Below are positions 1-7,545 of a stretch of DNA of 64,000 bases, piece after piece. This DNA is from CADEED01 sp039931065. GTDB taxonomy: Bacteria; Pseudomonadota; Gammaproteobacteria; Steroidobacterales; Steroidobacteraceae. The notes below the pieces were generated by a model. It made no database searches and was not told the origin of the DNA. It worked only from the letters and a program-made list of their open reading frames with translations. Each line of letters begins with the position of its first letter. Within the stretch, counting starts at the first letter, position 1. Where the stretch lies: contig JBDTSP010000022.1 in assembly GCA_039931065.1 (NCBI GenBank), positions 1-64,000 of the forward strand, given 5' to 3'. A program made the translations under genes and the position numbers.

Positions 1-800
1 TCCTGCTGAACGCCGTGCATGGGCACGATCCGGGCAACTTCCAGAACATGCGCCGCATCCTGTGTTGGCTCGCGTTCTCGGGGATTTTCTGGATCGCCGG
101 CGGATGCGTCGAAGGGCAGACCCGCGTGTTGTTGTGGCTGGCCGCGCTCGCCATCGAATACGCCGGCCCGTTCGCGTATTTCTACGTGCCCGGGCTCGGC
201 AGGTCGAGCACGGCGGACTGGAAAATCGACGGCGCGCACATGGCGGAACGCTGCGCGTTGTTCGTCATCATCGCGCTGGGGGAGTCCATTCTCGTGACGG
301 GCGCGACCGCCGCGTCGCTGCCGGCGACCACGCCCGCCATCTGCGCGTTCCTGGTGGCGTTCGTCGGCAGCGTCGCGATGTGGTGGATCTACTTCAACAT
401 CGGCGCCGAGCGCGGCAGCCGCGAATTCGCGGGCTCCGCGGACCCCGGGCGAATGGCGCGCAATGTGTACACGTATTTTCATATCCCGATCGTGGCCGGC
501 ATCGTCGTCTGCGCGGTTGCGGATGAACTCACCATCGCGCACCCGGCGGGGCACCTGACGCCCGGGGCGGCGGCAGTCTTGTTAGGCGGGCCGGCGTTGT
601 ACCTGGCAGGGAATATCTACTTCAAACGCGCCAGCGCGAAGTATTACCCGTTGTCGCATCTGGCCGGGCTCGCGCTGCTGGCGCTCGTTGCGGTGATCAC
701 GCCGTCGCTCGAGCATGTGACGCCGCTAGCGCTGGGCGCCGCGACGTCGGTGACCCTGGTTGTCGTCGCCGTCTGGGAGACCCTGTCCTTCCGGAAGTAG
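1..800 (+). CDS. LtrA-family membrane protein, C-terminal part (5' end outside the window)
   Basis: The reading frame is open from the first base of the window, so this is the 3' part of a longer gene; LtrA proteins are usually near 380-400 residues and about 265 are present. The visible part is strongly hydrophobic with about six or seven membrane segments. It carries the family signature HMAERCALFVIIALGESIL-like stretch around positions 238-292, with the conserved ER and GES residues. LtrA (low temperature requirement A, first named in Listeria) is an inner-membrane protein whose biochemical role is not settled. The gene converges with the hybrid kinase on the other strand, with an inverted repeat between them. 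The family call is firm; the function is open. Confidence 0.8.
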   Translation, partial: LLNAVHGHDPGNFQNMRRILCWLAFSGIFWIAGGCVEGQTRVLLWLAALAIEYAGPFAYFYVPGLGRSSTADWKIDGAHMAERCALFVIIALGESILVTGATAASLPATTPAICAFLVAFVGSVAMWWIYFNIGAERGSREFAGSADPGRMARNVYTYFHIPIVAGIVVCAVADELTIAHPAGHLTPGAAAVLLGGPALYLAGNIYFKRASAKYYPLSHLAGLALLALVAVITPSLEHVTPLALGAATSVTLVVVAVWETLSFRK

Positions 801-804
801 AAGT

Positions 805-874
805 TAAAGGGGACATTCCGAGTTAATTGGAAAAAAAGAGACAACGAACGCGGTAACCAGGAATGTCCCCTTTA
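805..874. repeat. inverted repeat between convergent genes (REP-like)
   Basis: Two 15-bp arms (805-819 and 860-874) are perfect reverse complements, each ending in TAAAGGGGACATTCC. A 40-bp spacer separates them. The right arm contains the TAA stop of the hybrid kinase on the minus strand (872-874), and the left arm begins 5 bp after the LtrA stop. The AAAGGGGACA core resembles the palindromes near 28.3 kb, 40.9 kb and 45.8 kb. It may act as a bidirectional terminator; no long T tract supports that strongly. Confidence 0.8.
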
Positions 875-2776
875 TTTCTTGGGGACCAGGTTCGCGACGG
901 CTGCGATCAGCGCTTCCGCGCGCACCGGCTTCGCCAGGTGTGCCTGGAATCCCGCTTCCATCGCATCGTTGCGATCCTGCAGTCTCGAGAACGCCGTCAA
1001 CGCGATCGCCGGCAGCCGCGTCGCATCGAACCCGGCCGCGCGCAGGTTGCGCAGCATCTGGTAACCATCCAGCCGCGCCATGCCGATATCGCTGATCAGG
1101 ATGTCCGGCACATTCGCCTTGATGTGCAGCATCGCCGCCTCGGCATCCGCGACGTCTGAAACCTGCGCGCCCACGTCGGCGAGAATTCTCGCGATCAACG
1201 CGCGCGCATCCAGATCGTCTTCCACCACCAGCACTCGCACGCGCTTCAGGCGCGAGCTCTGATCGCTCGGACTCTCGCTCGGTCGCTTGGCGGTGAGCGG
1301 CAACCGGACGCGAAAGGTCGCGCCCTTGCCGACGCCTTCGCTCTGCACCTCGATCGTCCCGTGCTGGATGTCGACCAGGTGCTTGACGATCGTGAGTCCG
1401 ATACCCAACCCCGCGAAACTCTTGCCCGTGCCCGATTCCTGCTGACTGAATCGCTCGAAGATCTGCGGCAGAAACTCGGGGTTGATGCCGCGGCCCGTGT
1501 CGCTCACGGCGATTTCGTAGTGTTCACCCGCGACCTGCGCGACGACATTGATGCGGCCGCCGGCGGGCGTGAACTTGATGGCATTGCTGAGCAGGTTCCA
1601 CACCACCTGCTGCAGGCGCGAATCGTCCGCGAAAACATAGGCCTCGCGATCCGCGATGTGGACCTTGATCTCGACGCCCTTGTGTTGTGCCTGGGTGCTG
1701 ACGACTTCGACCGCCGACTCGACCGAGGTCGCCGGCACGATCGCGTCGAGGTCGATGCGCATCTTGCCGAAGCGGATGCCGGCGAAGTCGAGCAGGTCTT
1801 CGATCAGGTGGCTCTGCACGCGCGAGTTGCGTTCGATGGCGTCGAGCCCCTGCGTCAGCATCGCCGGCGTGACGTTCTTGCGCTTGAGCACGCTCGCCCA
1901 GCCCAACATCGCGTTCAACGGGTTGCGCAGCTCGTGCGACAACGTCGCCAGGAATTCATCCTTGAGCCGGTTGCTGCGTTCCGCCTCGGTACGCGCGGCG
2001 CGTTCGCTCGCGAGCAGGCGCTCGCGTTCGGTGATGTTCGTGGCGATCGCGATGCGCGCGCCATGGGTGTTGTCGGCGGCGATACGCCATTCGACGTCGG
2101 CCACGCTGCCGTCGGGGCGCGCAACGGGCAGCGTACCTTCCCATCGGCCGCCGTTTTCCAGGGTCTTGTGCAGTATCTTGCACATGTCTTCATGACCGGG
2201 AGCGATGAGGTGAATGCAGGCCTTGCCGATGATGTCGCCGCGTTCGCGGCCCGCTATCTTGCAGAATTCCGGGTTCACGTCCTGGTAGATGAGATCGGAG
2301 TCGAACAGCGCGATGCCGCTCGACGCCAGCTCGAACACCGCCCGAAAGCGCACATCAGTACTGCGGCGTACCGCGTCCGCCTGGCGCGCGAACAACAGCG
2401 CGCGCACGGTGGCGATCAGCACCGGCGGGTCGACCGGATGGGTGAGATAACTGTCACCGCCCGCCGTCAGGCCTTGCAGGTAGTCCGCGGAACCGACGAA
2501 CGTGGCGGTCAGGTGAACGATGGGTAGATAGGTCGTGTTGCTGCGCGCGCGCAGGCGGCGGCACACCTCGAGGCCGTCGATGTCCGGCAGGTTGATGTCG
2601 AGCACGATCAGGCCGACATCCTTGTCGGCCGCGGCCAGCGCCTCGGTGCCTGTCGAACACTCGATCACTTCGAATCCGGCCGAGCGCAGGATGCGCGAAG
2701 TGGAATAAAGGGACGCAGGATTGTCGTCGACGACGACGACCTTCTGCTGTTTCCCCGTCTGCGCCACGCCGTTCAT
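872..2776 (-). CDS. hybrid sensor histidine kinase (REC-PAS-HisKA-HATPase-REC)
   Basis: This 634-residue protein has a receiver domain at about residues 11-130 (phospho-acceptor Asp60 in VLDINLP). A PAS domain follows at about 140-255. The HisKA box SHELRNPLN carries His281, and the HATPase region at about 380-495 has N-box residues Asn395 and Asn398 plus the DTGRG and GLGIGL glycine motifs. A second receiver follows at 512-630 (Asp563, Lys616). There is no membrane segment, so it is cytoplasmic. In the first receiver the usual Lys of KPV is His (LTHPV). It is the last gene of the stressosome operon and overlaps the preceding kinase by 4 bp (ATGA). It likely carries the stressosome output into phosphotransfer, by analogy with other stressosome loci that lack a sigma-B cascade. 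Its target is unknown. Confidence 0.92.
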   Translation of the reverse strand: MNGVAQTGKQQKVVVVDDNPASLYSTSRILRSAGFEVIECSTGTEALAAADKDVGLIVLDINLPDIDGLEVCRRLRARSNTTYLPIVHLTATFVGSADYLQGLTAGGDSYLTHPVDPPVLIATVRALLFARQADAVRRSTDVRFRAVFELASSGIALFDSDLIYQDVNPEFCKIAGRERGDIIGKACIHLIAPGHEDMCKILHKTLENGGRWEGTLPVARPDGSVADVEWRIAADNTHGARIAIATNITERERLLASERAARTEAERSNRLKDEFLATLSHELRNPLNAMLGWASVLKRKNVTPAMLTQGLDAIERNSRVQSHLIEDLLDFAGIRFGKMRIDLDAIVPATSVESAVEVVSTQAQHKGVEIKVHIADREAYVFADDSRLQQVVWNLLSNAIKFTPAGGRINVVAQVAGEHYEIAVSDTGRGINPEFLPQIFERFSQQESGTGKSFAGLGIGLTIVKHLVDIQHGTIEVQSEGVGKGATFRVRLPLTAKRPSESPSDQSSRLKRVRVLVVEDDLDARALIARILADVGAQVSDVADAEAAMLHIKANVPDILISDIGMARLDGYQMLRNLRAAGFDATRLPAIALTAFSRLQDRNDAMEAGFQAHLAKPVRAEALIAAVANLVPKK

Positions 2777-3636
2777 GCCGGAACCTGCGGCGGCTGACCG
2801 GCGGCAAAACGCACCGGCAATACCACCGAGAATCGCGAGCCCTTGCCGAGCACGCTCTCAACCGCAACCTTGCCCCCCAGCAGCTCGGCGAACTTGCGCG
2901 ACAGCGACAGCCCCAGGCCCGAACCGCGCAGCCGCTTCTGCAGCCGCACGTCGAGCTGCACGAAATCCGCGAACAACTGCGAGATGTGTTCGGGCGCGAT
3001 GCCGATGCCCGTGTCGGTCACGGCGAACTCCACCTGGTCATCCGGCAACATCGCGGCCGTGACGCGCACTTCACCCACCGGGGTGAACTTGAGCGCGTTG
3101 GAAATGAAATTGCGCAGGATCTGCGAGAGTTTTTTATCGTCGGTGTAGAGCTTGATTTCGTCTGCCGGTTCGTCGAACACCAGCGAGATGCCGCTGGTCG
3201 CGACGATGGGCTTGAACATGCCGCGCAGCGCCGCGAACAGGTCCACCATCTCGAACCACTCGGCAGAAATCGTGACTCGTCCCGCCTCGACCCGGGCGAG
3301 ATCGAGCAGGTCATTGACCATTTCGGTGAGTTCGCGCGCCGAGCCGCGAATGAATTCCACCTGTTTATGTTGCTCGGCGGTCAGCGGCCCGTCGAGACGC
3401 GACAGCAGGATGTTGGAGATGCTGGTCATCGAGGTCAGCGGCGTGCGGAACTCGTGACTCATGTAATTCAGGAAGCGGCTCTTGAGTTCAGTCGCCTCAC
3501 GCAATTCGGCCGCCTTGTCGTCGAGCTCGGAATAGAGGGCGACCACGCCCTTGTTGGTCTCGTCCAGTTCCTCGCGCAACGCGGCGATTTCGGAATTCCG
3601 CGCCGCCAGCTCCGCTTCGATGTTCGCGAAGCTCAC
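2773..3636 (-). CDS. cytoplasmic histidine kinase with N-terminal coiled coil
   Basis: A 287-residue kinase. Residues about 3-52 form a heptad-rich coiled coil (AARNSEIAALREELDETNK region). The HisKA box MSHEFRTPLTS holds His61. The HATPase domain spans about 155-275 with ILRNFISNALKF (N box), DTGIGI and GSGLGLS. No membrane segments or PAS domain are seen, so the signal probably arrives by protein contact. It overlaps the HATPase-PP2C gene upstream by 4 bp and the hybrid kinase downstream by 4 bp, so all three are translationally coupled. The expected role is output kinase of the stressosome, activated by RsbT or the fusion protein; this is inferred from position only. Confidence 0.9.
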   Translation of the reverse strand: MSFANIEAELAARNSEIAALREELDETNKGVVALYSELDDKAAELREATELKSRFLNYMSHEFRTPLTSMTSISNILLSRLDGPLTAEQHKQVEFIRGSARELTEMVNDLLDLARVEAGRVTISAEWFEMVDLFAALRGMFKPIVATSGISLVFDEPADEIKLYTDDKKLSQILRNFISNALKFTPVGEVRVTAAMLPDDQVEFAVTDTGIGIAPEHISQLFADFVQLDVRLQKRLRGSGLGLSLSRKFAELLGGKVAVESVLGKGSRFSVVLPVRFAAGQPPQVPA

Positions 3637-4628
3637 GCGAGCACCACGATGGTCGCGTCATCGCGGTTGCGGCTCTGATCGCGATACAACAGGGCGGCGA
3701 CGATCGCAGGATGATGTGCGAACAAATCCGGCCGATCCTTGAGGCTCCAGCGCGTCGTGAGGCCATCTGTGTGCATGATGACCCAACTACCTGGCGGCCG
3801 ACGGTATTCGAGCTGGTGGATGCGCCGCAACGGCATGCCGAGCGTGCCGTTGTGGGAGGCGAGGCCCTGCGAACTGGTCGGCGTCACCAGTGTTCCCGAG
3901 ATGTTGCCGATGCCCGCGTATGACACCGCGCCATCACGCGCGATGCGCGCGCAGGCGCCGGCGCCGCCGCGGGTTTTCGACATGGCGGCGGTCGCGCGCA
4001 ATAGCACTTCCTGCGGCTGTGCCAGCGGTTGGACCATGAACGCACCGACACCCGCCTGCGCGGCTTCCGCGGCGGGGCTGCCATGCCCGAGACCGTCGAC
4101 GACGAACAATGCGATGCCGTCCGGCTCCTCGACCAGGGCCCATGCGTCACCACATTCGATTTCACCGGGCAGCGGCAAGTTGATGACGCCATAACGAAGC
4201 GCGGGAGTTTCACCGAAGCGCGCCATCACGATGGCGCCGGCGCCCGGCGCCGAGAAGATGTCGAAATCCTGCGCGAGCCGGCGCACCGCGCCGAGTCCGG
4301 TGCCGGCGGTGCCACCGGTCGAATAGCCGTCCGTCATGCAGCGCCCGATATCGCTCATGCCCGGGCCGCGATCCAGGGCCACCAACTCCAGGGTGGGAGA
4401 GGTGTCTTCCCCCAGCACCTGGATCAGCAGTTCGCCGCCGCCGGCGTGACGCATGAGATTGGTGGCGAGTTCGCTGGCCGCGATGGCGACGCGCCCCGCG
4501 GTTTCCACGTTGAAATGGAAATTCGCGAGATTCTGGGCGGCGCGCCGCGCTTCGCCGATCTTGCTGTCGTCATCGACAACGTGGCGCTGCTGCGCGTTGT
4601 AGCTCCCGGATTTCACGATTGCGTCCAC
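3633..4628 (-). CDS. fusion of RsbT-like HATPase and SpoIIE/RsbX-like PP2C phosphatase
   Basis: The 331-residue protein has two parts. Residues about 15-135 are a GHKL ATPase of the anti-sigma type (ASELATNLMRHAG N box, DRGPGM, GTGLGAVRR). Residues about 145-331 are a SpoIIE-type PP2C phosphatase with metal-binding Asp residues in ECGDAW, VVDGLGHG, MHTDGL and RDDATIVV. In Bacillus, RsbX resets the stressosome by dephosphorylating RsbR and RsbS. Here that phosphatase is joined to a second RsbT-like domain, so one chain could both add and remove phosphate. It lies 15 bp after rsbT and overlaps the next kinase by 4 bp. The domain calls are firm; the resetting role is inferred. Confidence 0.88.
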   Translation of the reverse strand: MDAIVKSGSYNAQQRHVVDDDSKIGEARRAAQNLANFHFNVETAGRVAIAASELATNLMRHAGGGELLIQVLGEDTSPTLELVALDRGPGMSDIGRCMTDGYSTGGTAGTGLGAVRRLAQDFDIFSAPGAGAIVMARFGETPALRYGVINLPLPGEIECGDAWALVEEPDGIALFVVDGLGHGSPAAEAAQAGVGAFMVQPLAQPQEVLLRATAAMSKTRGGAGACARIARDGAVSYAGIGNISGTLVTPTSSQGLASHNGTLGMPLRRIHQLEYRRPPGSWVIMHTDGLTTRWSLKDRPDLFAHHPAIVAALLYRDQSRNRDDATIVVLA

Positions 4629-4643
4629 TCGTCGCTGCCGGAC

Positions 4644-5045
4644 CTATTTCCACCGCACGATGGTGACGCGTGTGCCGCCGCCCACCTTGGTGTCGATCTC
4701 GAAGTCGTTGACGAGGCGTTTGGCGCCCGTCAGACCCATGCCGAGACCGTGACCCGAAGTCCAACCGTCCGTCATTGCCAAGTCCATGTTGGGAATGCCC
4801 GGACCTTCGTCAGCGAACAGGAGCTTGAGTCCCCGGCGCATTCCACTCTGCTCGATGGACCAGTGCAGGGTGCCGCCACGGCCGTAGGTGTAGGCGTTGC
4901 GTGCGAGCTCACTGGCGGCAGTGACCATCTTGGTCTGGTCCACCAGGGAGAAGGCGAGGTCTTGAGAGAGTCTTCTCACCAGTTGACGAGCGAGCACGAT
5001 GTCCTGCTCGGAGCGCAGCGGGACCTCACCGGCCAGTTCGGTCAT
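4644..5045 (-). CDS. rsbT: RsbT-like serine/threonine switch kinase
   Basis: With the ATG at 5045 the protein is 133 residues, the usual RsbT length. A longer frame back to 5102 would overlap rsbS heavily and adds a Cys/Arg-rich stretch with no family resemblance. The chosen start has GAAGG just upstream and overlaps the end of rsbS by 20 bp. The GHKL ATP-binding fold shows AASELARNAYTYG (N box), DEGPGIP and GHGLGMGL. RsbT phosphorylates RsbS and RsbR when stress is sensed, then leaves the complex to activate a downstream partner. No rsbU is present; the adjoining histidine kinase genes are the plausible partners. Confidence 0.9.
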   Translation of the reverse strand: MTELAGEVPLRSEQDIVLARQLVRRLSQDLAFSLVDQTKMVTAASELARNAYTYGRGGTLHWSIEQSGMRRGLKLLFADEGPGIPNMDLAMTDGWTSGHGLGMGLTGAKRLVNDFEIDTKVGGGTRVTIVRWK

Positions 5046-5415
5046 TGCCTTCGTCCGGTTCGTCGATCTTCCGACGCAACAGCGCCATGCCCCGCTCGAC
5101 ATTGAGCGCGGTCGCGACGCCTGGCAACGAGAGGCCCAGCTCCACCAGCGTGATGGCCACCGCCGGCTGCATGCCCACCAGCACCGTTTCCGCGCCGAGA
5201 ATCCGGCCGATGCCCGAGATGTCGGCCACCATCCGGCCGATGAAGGAATCGACCATCTCGAGCGTGGAGATGTCGATCAATACTCCCTTCGTCGCGTTCC
5301 TGAGAATCGCCTGCGAAAGATCGTCCTGCAGCTTCATCGCCAGCTGGTCGTGCATGTCGACCTGGATGGTGACGAGCAGGAACTCGCCCATCCGCAGAAT
5401 GGGTATACGTTCCAT
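5026..5415 (-). CDS. rsbS: RsbS-like STAS scaffold protein of the stressosome
   Basis: A 129-residue single STAS domain protein. The phosphorylatable serine of RsbS corresponds to Ser57 in DISTLEMVDSFIGR, and the following MVADISGIGRILGAETVLVG region is typical of the family. RsbS and RsbR co-assemble into the large pseudo-icosahedral stressosome that holds RsbT inactive. The gene begins 9 bp after rsbR and overlaps rsbT, the order seen in RST modules of many bacteria. Confidence 0.93.
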   Translation of the reverse strand: MERIPILRMGEFLLVTIQVDMHDQLAMKLQDDLSQAILRNATKGVLIDISTLEMVDSFIGRMVADISGIGRILGAETVLVGMQPAVAITLVELGLSLPGVATALNVERGMALLRRKIDEPDEGNDRTGR

Positions 5416-5424
5416 GTAGTTCGC

Positions 5425-6270
5425 TCAGGCCTTGAGGGAGCTGCCGGTGCGTTTGAGCGCGAGCGCCAACGCATCGGCCAGATTTGCCTTGGTCGTGACG
5501 CCCTGCAGGTCGACTCCCAGATGGACGATGGTTTGCGCGATCTGCGGGCGCACGCCCGAGATGATGCAGTCCGCGCCCATCAGGCGCAGCGCCGTGACCG
5601 TCTTGATGAGGTGCTGGGCGACCAGCGTATCCACCGTCGGAACGCCCGTGATGTCGAGGATCACGACCTGCGCGCCGGTTTCGACCACGCGCTGCAGCAG
5701 CGATTCCATCACGACCTGCGTGCGCGCGGAATCGAGCGTGCCAATCATCGGCAGCGCCAGGATGCCTTCCCAGAGCTTCACCACCGGAGTGGACAGCTCC
5801 AGCATTTCGCGCTGCTGGCGGTTGATGACGTCTTCGCGCGCCTTCTGGAACGTCTTGATCGTGTGCAGGCCGAGCGCGTCAAGCGTCTGCGTGGCGGACC
5901 AGATGTCGTCGGCATAGACGTCGAGATCCTTGCCGGACTCCGCACGGATCGCCTTGAACAGCGGCTTCTTGAATGAAAAGATGAACGTCGCGGTTTCGTC
6001 CGATGTAAACCCCTGCAGCACGCGGGAACGTGTGACGCTTTCGAGGAATTCGCGAATCGGTTTGAATTCGACCGAGGAAATATCGCCGTTCTTGCCGTGT
6101 TCCACCGCAGCGGATAACAGTTCGATGAATTCGGTGGTTTGCTGATCGACCTCGGCAATCGAAATCTTGCCCTTTCCACTGGGCAATGCGGCGGCCAGAT
6201 CTCTGGCCCAGGCGGCCTGGAGTTCCTTGGTGTTCTTCTTCAATACGTTGGTCATTTTGTGCGCCGCCAT
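5425..6270 (-). CDS. rsbR: RsbR-type stressosome sensor, RsbRD N-terminal domain plus STAS
   Basis: First gene of the operon, 281 residues. Residues about 8-150 are helical and match the RsbRD-type sensor domain (TFIFSFKKPLFKAI region). The C-terminal STAS domain spans about 160-275. Both regulatory threonines appear to be kept: Thr215 in GVPTVDT, which aligns with the RsbS serine, and Thr247 in RPQIAQT. There is no haem, flavin or LOV motif I can recognise, so the signal sensed is unknown. An inverted repeat about 100 bp upstream may be its control site. Confidence 0.92.
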   Translation of the reverse strand: MAAHKMTNVLKKNTKELQAAWARDLAAALPSGKGKISIAEVDQQTTEFIELLSAAVEHGKNGDISSVEFKPIREFLESVTRSRVLQGFTSDETATFIFSFKKPLFKAIRAESGKDLDVYADDIWSATQTLDALGLHTIKTFQKAREDVINRQQREMLELSTPVVKLWEGILALPMIGTLDSARTQVVMESLLQRVVETGAQVVILDITGVPTVDTLVAQHLIKTVTALRLMGADCIISGVRPQIAQTIVHLGVDLQGVTTKANLADALALALKRTGSSLKA

Positions 6271-6364
6271 CGCCGATCCCCGGGTTGAAATGAGCTGCGA
6301 TGGTACTCACACCGGCTGCCTGGGCTTGTAGGAGCAATCCGACCACGGTGCGGGACGGGGCCCA

Positions 6365-6411
6365 CACTAACAATTCCAACATCTAACTACTCGACGTGCT
6401 GATTGTTAGTG
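6365..6411. promoter_or_regulatory. 10-bp inverted repeat upstream of rsbR, possible operator
   Basis: CACTAACAAT (6365-6374) and ATTGTTAGTG (6402-6411) are perfect reverse complements with a 27-bp AT-richer spacer, 95-140 bp upstream of the rsbR start. The spacer is too long for a good hairpin, and no T tract follows. A DNA-binding site spaced over about 3.5 helical turns is plausible; no protein can be named. The rest of 6271-6568 holds nothing else I can support. Confidence 0.4.
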
Positions 6412-6568
6412 ATCGCAGTGCGGGAAAGGGTGTAGGGCATCTGGGCAGGCTACCCCGACCGGCGATGCGACCTGATCGGGGGCCGCCGCCACCGAGCGTC
6501 GAGCGGGGGTGGTCGCGGCGGCTGGCACTGGGCCCAACCCCTTGATGAGTCAAGGTTTATCTTTGTTC

Positions 6569-6596
6569 GTGACCCCGAAAGGCGTTCTGCTATGAT
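6569..6596 (+). promoter_or_regulatory. sigma-70 promoter of tRNA-Arg
   Basis: A -10 box TATGAT at 6591-6596 lies 16 bp after GTGACC (6569-6574), which matches four of six bases of TTGACA. Transcription would start near 6603, about 17 bp before the tRNA. Confidence 0.55.
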
Positions 6597-6619
6597 CGCG
6601 CCCCTCAAATTTGAGCCAC

Positions 6620-6696
6620 GCGCCCGTAGCTCAGCTGGATAGAGTACCTGGCTACGAACCAGGTGGTCGGGAGTTCGAATCTCTCCGGGCGCGCCA
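6620..6696 (+). tRNA. tRNA-Arg (anticodon ACG), CCA encoded
   Basis: The 77-nt sequence folds as a cloverleaf. The acceptor arms are GCGCCCG (6620-6626) and CGGGCGC (6686-6692), followed by discriminator G and encoded CCA. The anticodon stem CCTGG/CCAGG encloses loop CTACGAA, giving anticodon ACG. The T loop GTTCGAATC is standard. It reads CGU, CGC and CGA after inosine modification. No integrated element or att-like duplication follows the 3' end. Confidence 0.97.
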
Positions 6697-6710
6697 TTAC
6701 AGAAATGAAC

Positions 6711-6745
6711 AGGCCCGGTCACCGATTTCGGTGGCCGGGCCTTTT
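6711..6745 (+). terminator. intrinsic terminator after tRNA-Arg
   Basis: GGCCCGGTCACC and GGTGGCCGGGCC form a 12-bp stem (one G-T pair) around a short ATTTC-type loop. The stem is followed by TTTT. It ends the tRNA transcript. Confidence 0.85.
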
Positions 6746-6784
6746 CATTTCGATCCCTGCGAAGCGCAGCAGTCCGGAATTCCG

Positions 6785-7438
6785 TCAGAACGTGAGCGTC
6801 ATTTTGTCCTGAACGCTGCGGACGCCGGGTGTGCCCCAGGCGGAGTTCTTCACCCGCTGACGCTCCGACCAGCTGCTCACGTTGCCCGTCAGCGTCACGT
6901 CGGGACCGTCGACTTCAACCGCGATACTTTTCGCATCGCGACTGGCGCCACGCTGCAATGCCGCTTCGATCTCGGACTTGACGATGTTGGCTGACACTTC
7001 GGGTTTGATTGCGATCAGGTCGGTGACCCCGGTCACACCGCTCTGGTTTTTCACGGCGGATACCGCCGCGCGGCGCTGAAACTCCCATTCAACATCGCCG
7101 GATAACGTGACCCAACCCTTCTCGACCTTGATCTTCACCCGGCCGGCAGGAACGTACGACGTCCACTGCAGAATATTTTCCGCCGCCTGCGCGATATCGG
7201 AATCGGTGCGCTGGCTGGTATGCGCCAGTTTGACGTCCATTTCGACGGTGATCGCCTTGACCCCCGCGACTCGCTGGGCGGCGTTTTCCGCGCCGAGCTT
7301 TTCGACATAGCTGCTGACATGCCCGGCGAGGGTTACGACGCCGTTGGAAACCTCGACCCCGATGTGGGCCGCATTCACCGAGGGTTCCCAAACGAGTTCG
7401 GCCAGGACTTCTCGTTGAATTTGCGCGTCTGATTTCAT
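6785..7438 (-). CDS. BON-domain protein with three BON repeats
   Basis: A 217-residue protein with three BON units (about residues 5-70, 78-145 and 148-217). Each has the alpha-beta pattern ending in a GVVTLAGHV/GWVTLSGDV/DVTLTGNV strand. There is no signal peptide: the N-terminus is charged (MKSDAQIQREVLAEL). It is therefore a cytoplasmic relative of the OsmY/BON group rather than a periplasmic one. BON domains bind phospholipid surfaces in other proteins, and such multi-BON proteins are often stress-induced. It is divergent from the zinc alcohol dehydrogenase. Confidence 0.85.
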   Translation of the reverse strand: MKSDAQIQREVLAELVWEPSVNAAHIGVEVSNGVVTLAGHVSSYVEKLGAENAAQRVAGVKAITVEMDVKLAHTSQRTDSDIAQAAENILQWTSYVPAGRVKIKVEKGWVTLSGDVEWEFQRRAAVSAVKNQSGVTGVTDLIAIKPEVSANIVKSEIEAALQRGASRDAKSIAVEVDGPDVTLTGNVSSWSERQRVKNSAWGTPGVRSVQDKMTLTF

Positions 7439-7545
7439 TTCAAACTCCGGGGGCGGAAAAGTGACCGCAGCATGCTCGCGGGCGGGGGCGAGGTCTGTTC
7501 GCTGGCGAACCGATGCAACGCTCCACCGCCTGGATAATCGACAAG

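Noticed and set aside
1361..2527. 388-codon open frame on the plus strand
   Set aside because: It lies opposite the hybrid kinase gene, whose domains are unmistakable. The translated product is Arg/Ala/Asp-rich without any domain, as expected for an antisense shadow in GC-rich DNA.
6697..6784. possible integration site at the tRNA-Arg 3' end
   Set aside because: No integrase gene, no duplicated tRNA 3' end and no foreign-looking DNA follow; a normal terminator does.
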